In this document: positions 9,417-18,486 of the stretch, one piece after another
How the letters are laid out: the number at the start of each line of letters is the position of its first letter
Numbering within the stretch: the first letter of the stretch is position 1
Assembly: GCF_031202305.1 (NCBI RefSeq)
Contig: NZ_CP101731.1
Location: 1,178,001-1,242,000, forward strand
Direction: 5' to 3'
Length of the DNA: 64,000 nucleotides
DNA from: Pelagibacterium sp. 26DY04
GTDB taxonomy: Bacteria; Pseudomonadota; Alphaproteobacteria; Rhizobiales; Devosiaceae
The notes under the pieces: generated by a model
Told to the model about the DNA's origin: nothing
Database searches by the model: none
Seen by the model: only the letters and a program-made list of their open reading frames with translations
Made by a program: the position numbers and the translations under genes

Positions 9417-11119
9417 GCCGCAGCCCGGTCGGGCATGATGGCAACAGGAGCTTGCGGGATTTCCCCGCCCCGCGCCAAGGGGAGCGATATGGCCACAGTG
9501 GTGCCGATCCCTTCGAGTGAATCGATGGCCAGCCTTCCGCCGCTGTGTTCGGCAATGGCGCGGGCAATGGCGATCCCCAGGCCGATGCCTGCATGCTGGC
9601 GGGCGAACGCAGCGTCCGAGAGGGCGAAGGGCTGGGAGAGCCGCGACATCTGCTCCTCGGTCATTCCCGTGCCGGTGTCGGTGACCTCGAGCACGACCCC
9701 GTCGCCGGCCGGCCAGGCGGCTACCCGGATGAGCCCGCCCTGGGGCGTGAAGCGCAAGGCGTTGTCGATGAGGTTGGCCAGCATGCGATCGAGATAGTGT
9801 CGATCCGCCGAAAGCCAGCCGCGCGCCTCGCCAGCGATTTCAAGCCTCACGCCGGCTCGCGCCGCGCGGCTTTCAAACCGCGCCGAGCACCCGGAAAGCA
9901 GGTCTCTTAGCGATACGGGCTCGCGCTTTAACGCTTTGCGGCCACCTTCGAGCTCGGCGTATTCGAGGATCTCGGCAAACGAAGACAGCAGCTTTTCGCC
10001 GGCGCGCTTGATGTCGGCAACGTAGGATTTGTATTTGGGATCGCCCAGCGGGCCGAAGGTCTCGAGCCGGATCATGTCGGCGAAACCGATGATGTGATTG
10101 AGCGGGGTACGAATGTCGTGGGAGAGATGGGCCAGAAAGCTGGTTTTGGCACGGCTCGATGCTTCCGCCCTTATCTTTTCTTCATGGTAGCGCCGGGCGA
10201 GGCTCTTTTGCTCCTCGCGGATGGCGCTGAGCATGCGATCGGCGGCCTTGCGTTCGGTGATGTCGGTCACGATGGTCACGAACCCCCCCGAGGGGCAGGG
10301 GCGTTCGTCCAGCATGATTACGGTTCCGTCGCTGCGCTCGACTTCGACGACACGCTGGCGCGCCACATCAAGAACCGGCCGTGCGGAAATCTTGCCTGAG
10401 ATGGTTCGGCTGACGGCGGAGTAGGGCGTGCCTGGTGTCGTGCAGATCGATTGCAGCCGTAGCAGGCGGCCAAAGGCGGGGTTGGCGCAAACCAGGCGCC
10501 CATCCTCGCGCCAATGCGCAAGACCGTAGGGTACGGCCTCGATCGCCGGGAGCATGAGGCGGTTCAGGTTGTTGACCGATCCAGCGTTTCGGCCTCGATC
10601 GCGGAACAGAAGGAAAAGCCCCGTCAACAGTGCGGCGATGATCCAGCCATGGCTCAGGATCAGATTGTCGAGGATCTTGCCTTTCGGAACGAAGACGGAG
10701 ATCCGCCCTGCGCCGTCGGCTAAAGGCGCGGCGGCATGGATGTAGTCTGCGAGGCTGAAGGGATCGCTCCCCGGCGCAGTGCTGAACACGACCGTACCCA
10801 GGCTGTCGCTGACGGCCAGATGGGCGTCGCTGGCCAGTGCGGGTGGAATGGCGATGGTGTCTTGCGGCAAGGCGTCAAGCTGCTCGGGACTGATCTGCGT
10901 TGCCGCAAGCGTGGCTATAAGTGCCGCTCGGTCCCTTAAATCCGCCTCGGTGCGCACCATGTCGAAAGCGAGGAACGATGCAGCCGATGCTATGGTGACG
11001 ACGAGTGCGGCAAGAGTGGGCAATGAGAGTTCGGGCAGTGCCAAAATCCGACGGGTGGCACCTGATGGCTGTGCCTCGAATCCCTTTCCGCTGACGCCGG
11101 ATGTCTCCGCCGATCCCAT
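9413..11119 (-). CDS. Orphan PAS-domain sensor histidine kinase
   Basis: A 568-residue kinase transcribed towards glnE. Features in order: a membrane helix at about 32-54, an extracytoplasmic stretch, a second helix at about 157-177, a PAS domain (about 188-285; AVPYGLAHWREDGRLVCANP), a coiled linker, a HisKA domain with His334 in LSHDIRTPLNHIIGFADM, and a HATPase domain (NLIDNALRFT, DTGTGMTEEQ, GIGLGIAIA). The HisKA region resembles the PleC/DivJ/PdhS class that feeds DivK or related regulators in alphaproteobacteria. No response regulator is adjacent. The partner is therefore unknown and the class assignment is inference. Confidence 0.88.
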   Translation of the reverse strand: MGSAETSGVSGKGFEAQPSGATRRILALPELSLPTLAALVVTIASAASFLAFDMVRTEADLRDRAALIATLAATQISPEQLDALPQDTIAIPPALASDAHLAVSDSLGTVVFSTAPGSDPFSLADYIHAAAPLADGAGRISVFVPKGKILDNLILSHGWIIAALLTGLFLLFRDRGRNAGSVNNLNRLMLPAIEAVPYGLAHWREDGRLVCANPAFGRLLRLQSICTTPGTPYSAVSRTISGKISARPVLDVARQRVVEVERSDGTVIMLDERPCPSGGFVTIVTDITERKAADRMLSAIREEQKSLARRYHEEKIRAEASSRAKTSFLAHLSHDIRTPLNHIIGFADMIRLETFGPLGDPKYKSYVADIKRAGEKLLSSFAEILEYAELEGGRKALKREPVSLRDLLSGCSARFESRAARAGVRLEIAGEARGWLSADRHYLDRMLANLIDNALRFTPQGGLIRVAAWPAGDGVVLEVTDTGTGMTEEQMSRLSQPFALSDAAFARQHAGIGLGIAIARAIAEHSGGRLAIDSLEGIGTTVAISLPLARGGEIPQAPVAIMPDRAAA

Positions 11120-11562
11120 GCTTGAACCAGCCGGTTTTCGCGGCTGCCCCCACCGATTGAGTGATGCTAAGACTTTGAATCAACACATTGACTCTTGTCC
11201 ATAGGCATTTTTTGCCGCCTGCCGCTTGCCTGGAAATTGTAGAGTCGGCAGAGTCACTTAGCGCCTGTGAAAAATATTTCCACTTTGTTAACGGTGCCAC
11301 TGCGCGGCGGTCCTCGGGCGGCTTCTGTCATGCCAGTGCCATGCGACTCGCGCTCGAAGGTGGTAATCTGATTGGCTCGCGAAGCGCTCTCCCGGTGTCG
11401 GGGGCGGCTGCGATGGGCCGTCCTTGTCTCCGGCATGGGCTTGACGATCGCCACCGGCGAATTTATCAAGTTCAGGCTTGCTAAATTATTTGACCCATTT
11501 CCGTCTGCGCATGTGGGAAGGCGTCGACGGTAATGCCGCTTCTCTTCCCTCGGGTAATTCCG
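11120..11562. other. 443-bp intergenic region between divergent kinase and ABC transporter genes
   Basis: No convincing protein or RNA gene is visible; small open frames here lack ribosome sites and recognisable sequence. The region must hold the kinase promoter (leftward) and the ABC transporter promoter (rightward, proposed at 11441-11469). The right end becomes AT-rich (CTAAATTATTTGACCC, from about 11480). Confidence 0.6.
11441..11469 (+). promoter_or_regulatory. Sigma-70-like promoter candidate for the ABC transporter
   Basis: TTGACG (11441-11446), a 17-bp spacer and TATCAA (11464-11469) fit a housekeeping promoter with one -35 and two -10 mismatches. It would start transcription about 85 bp before the chosen ATG. 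It was found by eye, and no competing stronger match was seen in this gap. Confidence 0.4.
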
Positions 11563-13428
11563 ATGTTCCGCTGGTTCGAAAATCTTCTCAACCCGTATCC
11601 GCCACAGCCGCCCGCGCAGCCGCCGAAATCCATCGTCGCGTTCTGTCTGCGCTACATGCAGGGCGTCAAACTTCCGCTCGCCATCATGGCGGTGCTCACG
11701 ACCCTGGTTGCCCTGGGCGAGATCGCGTTGTTCGGCTTTCTCGGCAGCGTCATCGATTGGCTGTCGGGAGCGAACAAGGAGACCTTCCTTACCGATGAGG
11801 GGCCGACGCTGCTGTGGATGAGCCTGTTCGTGCTTGTCGTACTGCCGGTGCTTGGACTGCTTTCCAATCTCATCATCCATCAGACGCTGTTGGGCAATTT
11901 CCCGCAGCGTATCCGCTGGATGGCGCACCGGTACCTGATCCGCCAGTCGATGAGCTACTTCCAGGACGAGTTCGCCGGCCGGATCGCCACCAAGGTGATG
12001 CAGACGGCATTGGCCGTGCGTGAAACGGTGATGAAGCTGCTCGACGTGCTCAACTACGTCGTCGTGTACTTCATCGGCGCGGTGGTGCTCGCGGCGATGA
12101 ACAACATTTGGTTGGCGCTTCCGTTTGTCGTCTGGATCGTCGCCTATGGCGGGCTCATCTATTACTACGTGCCTAAACTGGGGCGCATTTCCGAGCGCCA
12201 GGCCGACGCGCGCTCGATGATGACGGGCCGCATCGTTGACAGCTACACCAATATCGCGACCGTCAAGCTGTTCTCCCATTCGAGCCGGGAGGAGAGTTAT
12301 GCCCATGAGGCGATGGATGAGTTCCTCCAGACCGTCCACGCCCAGATGCGTTACGTCACCATCCTCAACCAGGCGATCACCGTGCTCAACGCGTTGCTGT
12401 TGTTCGCGGTGGGCTTCGTCGGTATCCAGCTCTGGCTCAGCGACACGGTGACCGCAGGCGCGGTCGCAGCTGCGGCCGCCATCGTCATGCGCTTTCAGGG
12501 CATGAGCCAGTGGATCATGTGGGAAATGTCGGCGCTGTTCGAAAACATCGGCACGGTGCGCGATGGCATCAATTCGCTCTCGCTCCCGGCCATGGTCGCC
12601 GATGAACCCGACGCGCCGCGGCTCGAACGGGTCAAGGGCGAGATCGCCTTCAAGGATGTCGCCTTCAACTACGGCAAAAAGGGCGATGACGGGTCCACCA
12701 AGGTGATTGAAGGGCTGAATCTGCACATTCGCCCGGGCGAGAAGATCGGCCTTGTCGGACGGTCGGGTGCGGGCAAGTCGACCGTCGTCAACCTGCTGCT
12801 GCGCTTTTATGACCGTCAGAGCGGGCATGTGTTCATCGACGGCACGGACGTTGCGTCGGTGGCCCAGGATTCGCTACGTGCCAATATCGGAGTTGTGACC
12901 CAGGATACTTCGCTGCTGCATCGTTCCGTGCGCGACAACATCAAATATGGCCGGCCGGATGCGACCGACGAGGAGATGTATGCGGCGGCTCGGCAAGCCG
13001 AGGCCCATGATTTCATCCTCGGCCTCGTCGATGCCAAGGGCCGCACCGGTTATGACGCTCACGTGGGTGAGCGCGGCGTCAAGCTTTCCGGCGGGCAGCG
13101 GCAACGCATTGCGATCGCGCGCGTTCTGCTCAAGGATGCTCCGATCCTGGTGCTGGACGAGGCAACGTCGGCGCTCGATTCCGAGGTTGAAGCCGCCATC
13201 CAGAGCCAGCTCGACATGCTCATGGAAGGCAAGACGGTGATCGCCATCGCTCACCGGCTTTCGACCATCGCGGCGATGGACCGGCTGATCATCCTCGAGG
13301 AAGGCAGGGTGGTCGAGCAGGGCACGCATGCCGAACTGGTGGCTGCCGGCGGCACATATGCCCGCTTGTGGGCGCGGCAATCGGGTGGTTTCATCGATGC
13401 CGAGGCCGAAGAGGTTGCTGCACAATGA
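11563..13428 (+). CDS. ABC transporter, membrane-ATPase half-transporter (first of pair)
   Basis: A 621-residue fused transmembrane/ATPase half-transporter. About six membrane helices (to roughly residue 320) precede the ATPase domain, which has Walker A GRSGAGKST near residue 399, the signature LSGGQRQRIA, Walker B ILVLDEATSALD and the H-loop IAHRLST. An in-frame ATG at 11533 is possible; I prefer 11563 because the protein then begins MFRWFENLLNP, the usual beginning in related proteins as I recall them. It is followed after 54 bp by a paralogue, so the two probably form a heterodimeric exporter. Substrate is unknown; lipid, peptide or drug export are all possible. Confidence 0.9.
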   Translation: MFRWFENLLNPYPPQPPAQPPKSIVAFCLRYMQGVKLPLAIMAVLTTLVALGEIALFGFLGSVIDWLSGANKETFLTDEGPTLLWMSLFVLVVLPVLGLLSNLIIHQTLLGNFPQRIRWMAHRYLIRQSMSYFQDEFAGRIATKVMQTALAVRETVMKLLDVLNYVVVYFIGAVVLAAMNNIWLALPFVVWIVAYGGLIYYYVPKLGRISERQADARSMMTGRIVDSYTNIATVKLFSHSSREESYAHEAMDEFLQTVHAQMRYVTILNQAITVLNALLLFAVGFVGIQLWLSDTVTAGAVAAAAAIVMRFQGMSQWIMWEMSALFENIGTVRDGINSLSLPAMVADEPDAPRLERVKGEIAFKDVAFNYGKKGDDGSTKVIEGLNLHIRPGEKIGLVGRSGAGKSTVVNLLLRFYDRQSGHVFIDGTDVASVAQDSLRANIGVVTQDTSLLHRSVRDNIKYGRPDATDEEMYAAARQAEAHDFILGLVDAKGRTGYDAHVGERGVKLSGGQRQRIAIARVLLKDAPILVLDEATSALDSEVEAAIQSQLDMLMEGKTVIAIAHRLSTIAAMDRLIILEEGRVVEQGTHAELVAAGGTYARLWARQSGGFIDAEAEEVAAQ

Positions 13429-13448
13429 GCGTGGCGGGCAGGCTTAAA

Positions 13449-13465
13449 GATATATCTTGATATAT
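13449..13465. promoter_or_regulatory. Palindromic GATATAT operator between the two ABC genes
   Basis: GATATATCTTGATATAT contains the perfect palindrome GATATATC (13449-13456) and a second near-palindrome starting 10 bp later (13459), one helical turn apart. The site is strikingly AT-rich in GC-rich surroundings and lies just upstream of the ribosome site of the second ABC gene. Sites of this style precede some PadR-type regulated genes. No regulator gene is adjacent, so the binding protein is not known. Confidence 0.5.
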
Positions 13466-13482
13466 TCTGGAGAGGTCTTATT

Positions 13483-15378
13483 TTGACGGATATGAAGCAA
13501 GACTCTCTCAGCCTGCCCGCGCGCATTTCCCGCGTTTTCGAAACATGGATCGATCCGTTCGGCCGCAAGGGTAACGTGCAGCCGCCCGACACGATCTGGG
13601 CATTTCTCTGGTACTATATCAGCCAGGCCAAGGCGCCTTACCTGGCGGTTCTTGCTTTCACGGGCCTCACTTCGCTGTTTGAGGCCCTGTTCTTTTTCTA
13701 CATGGGCCGGCTTATCGACCTGCTCGAATCCAGCGATGCAGCCGGTGGATGGACCGGCTTTATTGCTGCGCATGGCACTGAACTGGCGGTGATGCTGGGC
13801 GTGGTCGTTGTCGGCCGTTTCATCGCGCCGGCGCTCCAGGCGCTCGTTGAAGAGCAAACCATCGGGCGCGGCTTCACCACCATGGTGCGCTGGCAGACCT
13901 ATGCCTATGTCTCGCGTCAGTCGATCCGGTTCTTCAACGATGATTTCGCGGGCCGGCTGGTCACCAAGGTTTCCCAGGCCGCCCAGTCGCTCAACGATTT
14001 CGTCGCCAGCGTCATCCAGATCGGTTGGGCGCTGACGATCTTTGCCGGCACGACGATCTTCCTTTTCGCCCAGCTCGACTGGCGCATGGCCGCGCTGGTG
14101 GTCATCTGGATCGGCACGGTGTTGGCCATGGCGCGTTATTTCGTGCCGCGCATGCGCAACCGCGCTGCCGAAAACGCCGAGAATGCCTCGGTCCTCAATG
14201 GCCGGATCACCGACAGTTTCGCCAACATCCAGACGTTGCGCTTGTTCGGCAGCGCCGAGGATAACGACACCTACGTCAAGAAGGGCTTCGAGCGGTTCCT
14301 GGCTTCGGCGACCCGTCTGGCTCGGCTGGGGAGCGGGCTTCGTGCCGTCATGGGTCTTTTGAGCGCGGTTATGATTCTCGCTTTCGGTGCGCTTTCGATC
14401 CACCTCTGGACGACGAATGCCATAACCGTAGGCGCCATTGCCTTCACCCTCAGCCTCGTTCTGCGCCTCAACATGATGCAGATGCGCCTTATGGGGCAGC
14501 TCAACGGCATGATGCGCCATTTCGGTGTCGCCCAGAATGCGATGGAGACCATTGCCCAGCCGCTCGATCTCACCGATGCGCCCGATGCCAAGCCACTGCA
14601 GGTGACCGAAGCGGCGGTCAATTTCGACAACGTCAAATTCCATTATGGCCGCGAGAGCGGCATTATCGAAGGCGTCAACCTCTCCATTGCACCGGGCGAA
14701 AAGGTCGGGCTGGTCGGCCATTCGGGGGCCGGCAAGTCGACGCTCGTCAATCTCCTGCTGCGCTTCTACGATGTCGAGAGCGGCCGTATTCTGATCGACG
14801 GGCAGGATGTGTCCAAGGTCACCCAGGAATCCCTGCGCGCCAATATTGGCGTCGTCACCCAGGATACAGCGTTGCTGCACCGTTCGGTCCGGGCCAACAT
14901 CATGTTCGGCAAGCCTGATGCCTCCGAAGAGGAGATGATCGCGGCCGCCAAGGGTGCCGAAGCCCATGAGTTCATCATGCAGCTCCAGGACCATCGCGGG
15001 CGATCCGGTTATGACGCCCAGGTCGGCGAGCGCGGGGTCAAGCTGTCGGGCGGGCAGCGCCAGCGTATCGCCATTGCGCGCGTGCTGCTCAAGGACGCGC
15101 CGATCCTGGTGCTCGACGAAGCCACATCGGCGCTCGACAGCGAAGTCGAAGCGGCGATCCAGAGCCAGCTCGATCGGCTCATGGAAGGCAAGACGGTGAT
15201 CGCCATCGCTCACCGTCTTTCGACCATCGCCGCCATGGACCGCCTCGTGATCCTCGATCATGGAAGGATCGTAGAAGAGGGAACGCACGAGGAGTTGCTG
15301 GCGCGCGGCGGCCACTATGCGCGGCTCTGGGGGCGGCAATCCGGCGGCTTCCTCGATCTCGAAAATGCCGCCGAATAG
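13483..15378 (+). CDS. ABC transporter, membrane-ATPase half-transporter (second of pair)
   Basis: A 631-residue paralogue of the preceding gene, with six predicted membrane helices and an ATPase domain (GHSGAGKST, LSGGQRQRIA, ILVLDEATSALD, IAHRLST). The start is decided by the ribosome site: GGAGAGG at 13469-13475 lies 7 bp before a TTG at 13483 but 16 bp before the next ATG at 13492, so TTG initiation is favoured. Parts of the two ATPase domains are identical at DNA level over 38 bp (13219-13256 and 15178-15215). This suggests tandem duplication with later sequence exchange. Likely a heterodimer with its neighbour; substrate unknown. Confidence 0.9.
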   Translation: MTDMKQDSLSLPARISRVFETWIDPFGRKGNVQPPDTIWAFLWYYISQAKAPYLAVLAFTGLTSLFEALFFFYMGRLIDLLESSDAAGGWTGFIAAHGTELAVMLGVVVVGRFIAPALQALVEEQTIGRGFTTMVRWQTYAYVSRQSIRFFNDDFAGRLVTKVSQAAQSLNDFVASVIQIGWALTIFAGTTIFLFAQLDWRMAALVVIWIGTVLAMARYFVPRMRNRAAENAENASVLNGRITDSFANIQTLRLFGSAEDNDTYVKKGFERFLASATRLARLGSGLRAVMGLLSAVMILAFGALSIHLWTTNAITVGAIAFTLSLVLRLNMMQMRLMGQLNGMMRHFGVAQNAMETIAQPLDLTDAPDAKPLQVTEAAVNFDNVKFHYGRESGIIEGVNLSIAPGEKVGLVGHSGAGKSTLVNLLLRFYDVESGRILIDGQDVSKVTQESLRANIGVVTQDTALLHRSVRANIMFGKPDASEEEMIAAAKGAEAHEFIMQLQDHRGRSGYDAQVGERGVKLSGGQRQRIAIARVLLKDAPILVLDEATSALDSEVEAAIQSQLDRLMEGKTVIAIAHRLSTIAAMDRLVILDHGRIVEEGTHEELLARGGHYARLWGRQSGGFLDLENAAE

Positions 15379-15383
15379 CCAAG

Positions 15384-15866
15384 CTAAAGCCAGCGGCGGG
15401 TATGCGTCAGATAATGCGCATAGGTCGCGCCAAACTTGCGCATGAGATATGCCTCCTCGCGCGTAACGACCACGCGGTCGAGAACCAGCCACAGCACGGG
15501 TAGGGCAAAGAGCCCCCATTCGAGCGCAAAGATCAGCGTCAGCCCGGTGTAGGCCAGAAGGAACCCCACATACATCGGGTTGCGCGTAAAGCTGAATGGC
15601 CCGTGCGACACGATGGTCGTCGTGGGCTTGAACGGCTCCGCATGCGTTCCTGCTGCCTGCATCACGCGATAGGCCCAGAAATCCAGCCCCAAACCAAAGG
15701 CGACAAGAACAACGCCGGCCAAGGTATTTAACGACATGAACGCTGGCGCGGGAAGAATGGCGATGGGAAAGAGCCAATCGAGGATCACGGCCACGACGAG
15801 AAACAGCACCGGATAGGTCGGTGGCAGGTGCGGCAGCCCCGGATTGTCGCGTTCGGGCTCGGGCAT
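15384..15866 (-). CDS. Isoprenylcysteine carboxyl methyltransferase (ICMT)-like membrane protein
   Basis: A 160-residue membrane protein with about four helices and the C-terminal motif HGPFSFTRNPMYVGFLLAY followed by REEAYLMRKFG. This is the S-adenosylmethionine-binding signature of the ICMT/phospholipid methyltransferase-like superfamily. Bacterial members methylate small molecules or lipids; the substrate cannot be read from sequence. A longer reading frame exists upstream. I start at 15866 because AGGAGGA sits 5-6 bp before that ATG (MPEPERDNPG). The gene converges on the ABC pair and diverges from the mannosidase. Confidence 0.75.
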   Translation of the reverse strand: MPEPERDNPGLPHLPPTYPVLFLVVAVILDWLFPIAILPAPAFMSLNTLAGVVLVAFGLGLDFWAYRVMQAAGTHAEPFKPTTTIVSHGPFSFTRNPMYVGFLLAYTGLTLIFALEWGLFALPVLWLVLDRVVVTREEAYLMRKFGATYAHYLTHTRRWL

Positions 15867-15993
15867 GGTGTCCTCCTGCGCGTTTGCTTGCGCCGATTTC
15901 TCTTTTAGCGCGAGATGAGGGTAGAGTAGAAGGCTTTCGGATGGGCGTTCGCCGCTCACGACAATCAGCCCCAAGCACCAGGAGGAGAACGCC

Positions 15994-18465
15994 ATGGCCG
16001 ATGTCCACCCCAGGACTGCAATCGATTACAAGACCATCGACCTTGGCGGACGCTTCACGCTCACAGCGCCGGAACGCGGTTGGCGCGGGGACATCCACCT
16101 GCCTGGCGACGTGCACACCGCCTTGCTCGAAGCAGGCGAAATTCCCGATCCCTATTTCGGGCAGAATGAAGATGCGGTCGCTTGGGTGTACAAAACCCCG
16201 TGGACGGTCGAGCGCGCTTTTGATGTGCCCGCCGATATGGCCGACGGCTTTCTTACGCTGACGCTTTCCGAAGTCGATTGCCTTGCCACGGTGCTGCTCA
16301 ATGGTGAGGCGATCGCCGAGACGCAGAACCAGTTCATCCGCTACGATATCGACGTCACCGGCAAGGTCCGGCCGGGCGAGAATACGCTTACCATAGCGTT
16401 TGCCGCCGTTCCCGAAGTGGCTCAGGCTCGCGCCGACGCGCACCCGTTTGCCATTCCCTATGCGGCCATGAACCAGAAGGTGGCCCACCTTAATTTCGTG
16501 CGCAAGGCAGCCTGCCACGCGGGCTGGGACTGGGGCATCTGTTTAATGCCCATCGGGGTCTATGGCCGGATGGAGCTGCGGCGTGTCCCTCTCGCTCGCA
16601 CCGAGAGCGTGCAGGTCGATCAGCATCACGAGGACGGAGCGGTGACGCTGGAAATCAAAACCCGCGTCCATGCCTTCGGCGATGGTGAAATCACCCTCAT
16701 CCATACCTTCGACGGGCAGGAAATCGGTGGCTCCGTTGCCGTCAAAAAGGGTGAGAACCTCTTTACTCACATGCTCGTCGTCCACGATCCGGAACTGTGG
16801 TGGCCGAGCGGGCAGGGGGATCAGCCGCTCTATGATCTGAGAACCGATGTCGACGGTGAGGTGACCGTCCGCAAGATCGGCCTGCGCAAGCTCGAATGGG
16901 TGGTCGAGCCCGACGCCATCGATCACAGCTTCAAATGCCGGATCAACGGCCGTGACATCACCATGATGGGCGCCAACTGGATTCCGGCAGATGCCATTCC
17001 CTCGCGCATCACGCCGGAAACGGTCCGAGATCTCCTCGAAAGCGCCAAGGCTGCGAATTACAATATGCTGCGTGTCTGGGGCGGAGGCCAGTACGAGCCG
17101 GATTGGTTCTACGATCTCTGCGACGAACTCGGCCTGCTGGTCTGGCAGGATTTCATGTTCTCCTGCATGCCGTACCCGTCCGACCGCGCTTTTTTGGCTG
17201 ATGTTGCGACCGAGATCACCCAGCAGGTGCGTCGGCTTTCCCACCATGCCTCGATCGCCCTCTGGTGTGGCGACAACGAGGTGATCGGTTCGCTCAATTG
17301 GTATCCGGAAACCCGTGCCAATCGCGACCGCCACCTCGCCAACTACGACCGCATGTCCAAGCTCCTCTCCGACATCGTCGCAGACGAGGATCCGCAGCGG
17401 CGCTTTTGGCCCTCTTCGCCTTCGCTGGGTTATATGGATTTCGCCGATGGCTGGCATGTAGACACGCGCGGCGACATGCATTTCTGGGACGTCTGGCACT
17501 CGGCTAAGCCGTTCGAGCACTACCGCACCGTCCAGCCGCGTTTTGCGTCCGAATTCGGCTTTCAGTCCTTCACCTCGATGAATGTCATCGAGACCTTCAC
17601 CGAGCCTGGAGACCGGAATCCCTCCTCGCCCGTGATGGAAACGCACCAGCGCAACGATGGCGGCAATGCGCGCATTCTCGAAACCATGTGCCGCTATTTC
17701 CGCTTCCCCAAGGGCTTTGAGGAGATGGTGTTCCTCTCCCAGGTCCAGCAGGGGCTTGCCATCAAGACGGCCATCGAGTTCTGGCGCTCCACGAAACCGC
17801 GCTGCATGGGTACGCTCTATTGGCAGATCAACGACATCTGGCCCGTGGCGAGCTGGTCCAGCCTCGACTATGGCGGGCAGTGGAAGCTGCTGCACTACCT
17901 CGCCAAACGCTTCTTCGCGCCGATCAACATTGTCGCCGTGCCCGAGGGCGGAGAGATCGTCATCAAGGGGATGAACGATGGGCCGGCAGCCACCGATATC
18001 ATCCTCGACGTGTCGCTCGTTGGAATGGATGGCCAGGCCAACCCTCTGCATAGGCTCGACATTTCCCTGGGGCTTGAATCTGCATCCGAACTGGTTCGCG
18101 TGCCGCTCGAGGCCGTCGGTGAGGATCGTTTCGTTCTGCTCGAATGGCGGGACCGCGATGGAAATCTGATTGGGACCAACGATTTTTTTCCGCGCGCATA
18201 CAAGTACTACAATCTGCCCGCCGCGCAGGTCAGCGCCGCTTGGCATAGCGACGACACTGGCCACCACCTGACCCTGCAATCGGACGCCTGTGCCTTCTTT
18301 GTCACGGCGCACTCCGATTGCGCGGGATATTTCTCGGACAACTGTGTGACGCTCTTGCCCGGGCGCGGCGTTACCCTTAGCTTCATCCCCCGTAAAGGCG
18401 CGGCACCAAGTCTGGACGATCTCCAAAACAGCTTGAGGATCAGCCATTTGGCGCAGACCTATTGA
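15994..18465 (+). CDS. Glycoside hydrolase family 2 beta-mannosidase
   Basis: An 823-residue enzyme expected to release mannose from the non-reducing ends of beta-mannosides. Order: N-terminal jelly-roll sugar-binding domain, immunoglobulin-like domain, then the TIM barrel. The barrel carries the proton donor Glu429 in LWCGDNEV and the nucleophile Glu520 in FASEFGFQS. The sequence YWQINDIWPVASWSSLDYGG is a beta-mannosidase subfamily mark. No signal peptide is seen, so it is probably cytoplasmic and acts on imported mannobiose or glycan fragments. AGGAGGAG precedes the ATG. The next gene, a mannose/lyxose isomerase, follows after 21 bp, supporting a mannose-catabolic operon. Confidence 0.9.
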   Translation: MADVHPRTAIDYKTIDLGGRFTLTAPERGWRGDIHLPGDVHTALLEAGEIPDPYFGQNEDAVAWVYKTPWTVERAFDVPADMADGFLTLTLSEVDCLATVLLNGEAIAETQNQFIRYDIDVTGKVRPGENTLTIAFAAVPEVAQARADAHPFAIPYAAMNQKVAHLNFVRKAACHAGWDWGICLMPIGVYGRMELRRVPLARTESVQVDQHHEDGAVTLEIKTRVHAFGDGEITLIHTFDGQEIGGSVAVKKGENLFTHMLVVHDPELWWPSGQGDQPLYDLRTDVDGEVTVRKIGLRKLEWVVEPDAIDHSFKCRINGRDITMMGANWIPADAIPSRITPETVRDLLESAKAANYNMLRVWGGGQYEPDWFYDLCDELGLLVWQDFMFSCMPYPSDRAFLADVATEITQQVRRLSHHASIALWCGDNEVIGSLNWYPETRANRDRHLANYDRMSKLLSDIVADEDPQRRFWPSSPSLGYMDFADGWHVDTRGDMHFWDVWHSAKPFEHYRTVQPRFASEFGFQSFTSMNVIETFTEPGDRNPSSPVMETHQRNDGGNARILETMCRYFRFPKGFEEMVFLSQVQQGLAIKTAIEFWRSTKPRCMGTLYWQINDIWPVASWSSLDYGGQWKLLHYLAKRFFAPINIVAVPEGGEIVIKGMNDGPAATDIILDVSLVGMDGQANPLHRLDISLGLESASELVRVPLEAVGEDRFVLLEWRDRDGNLIGTNDFFPRAYKYYNLPAAQVSAAWHSDDTGHHLTLQSDACAFFVTAHSDCAGYFSDNCVTLLPGRGVTLSFIPRKGAAPSLDDLQNSLRISHLAQTY

Positions 18466-18486
18466 CTGATTTATGGAGCACTGGGG

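Noticed and set aside
11188..11484. A 98-codon frame in the kinase/ABC intergenic region
   Set aside because: No ribosome site, irregular composition and no recognisable sequence; it overlaps the predicted promoter of the ABC gene.
13444..16518. A 1024-codon open frame on the minus strand across the second ABC gene
   Set aside because: It is antisense to a clear ABC transporter and to the mannosidase start, translates to Arg/His/Gly-rich sequence without family motifs, and is a by-product of high-GC codon use. Only the ICMT-like gene on this strand (15384-15866, a different frame) is real.
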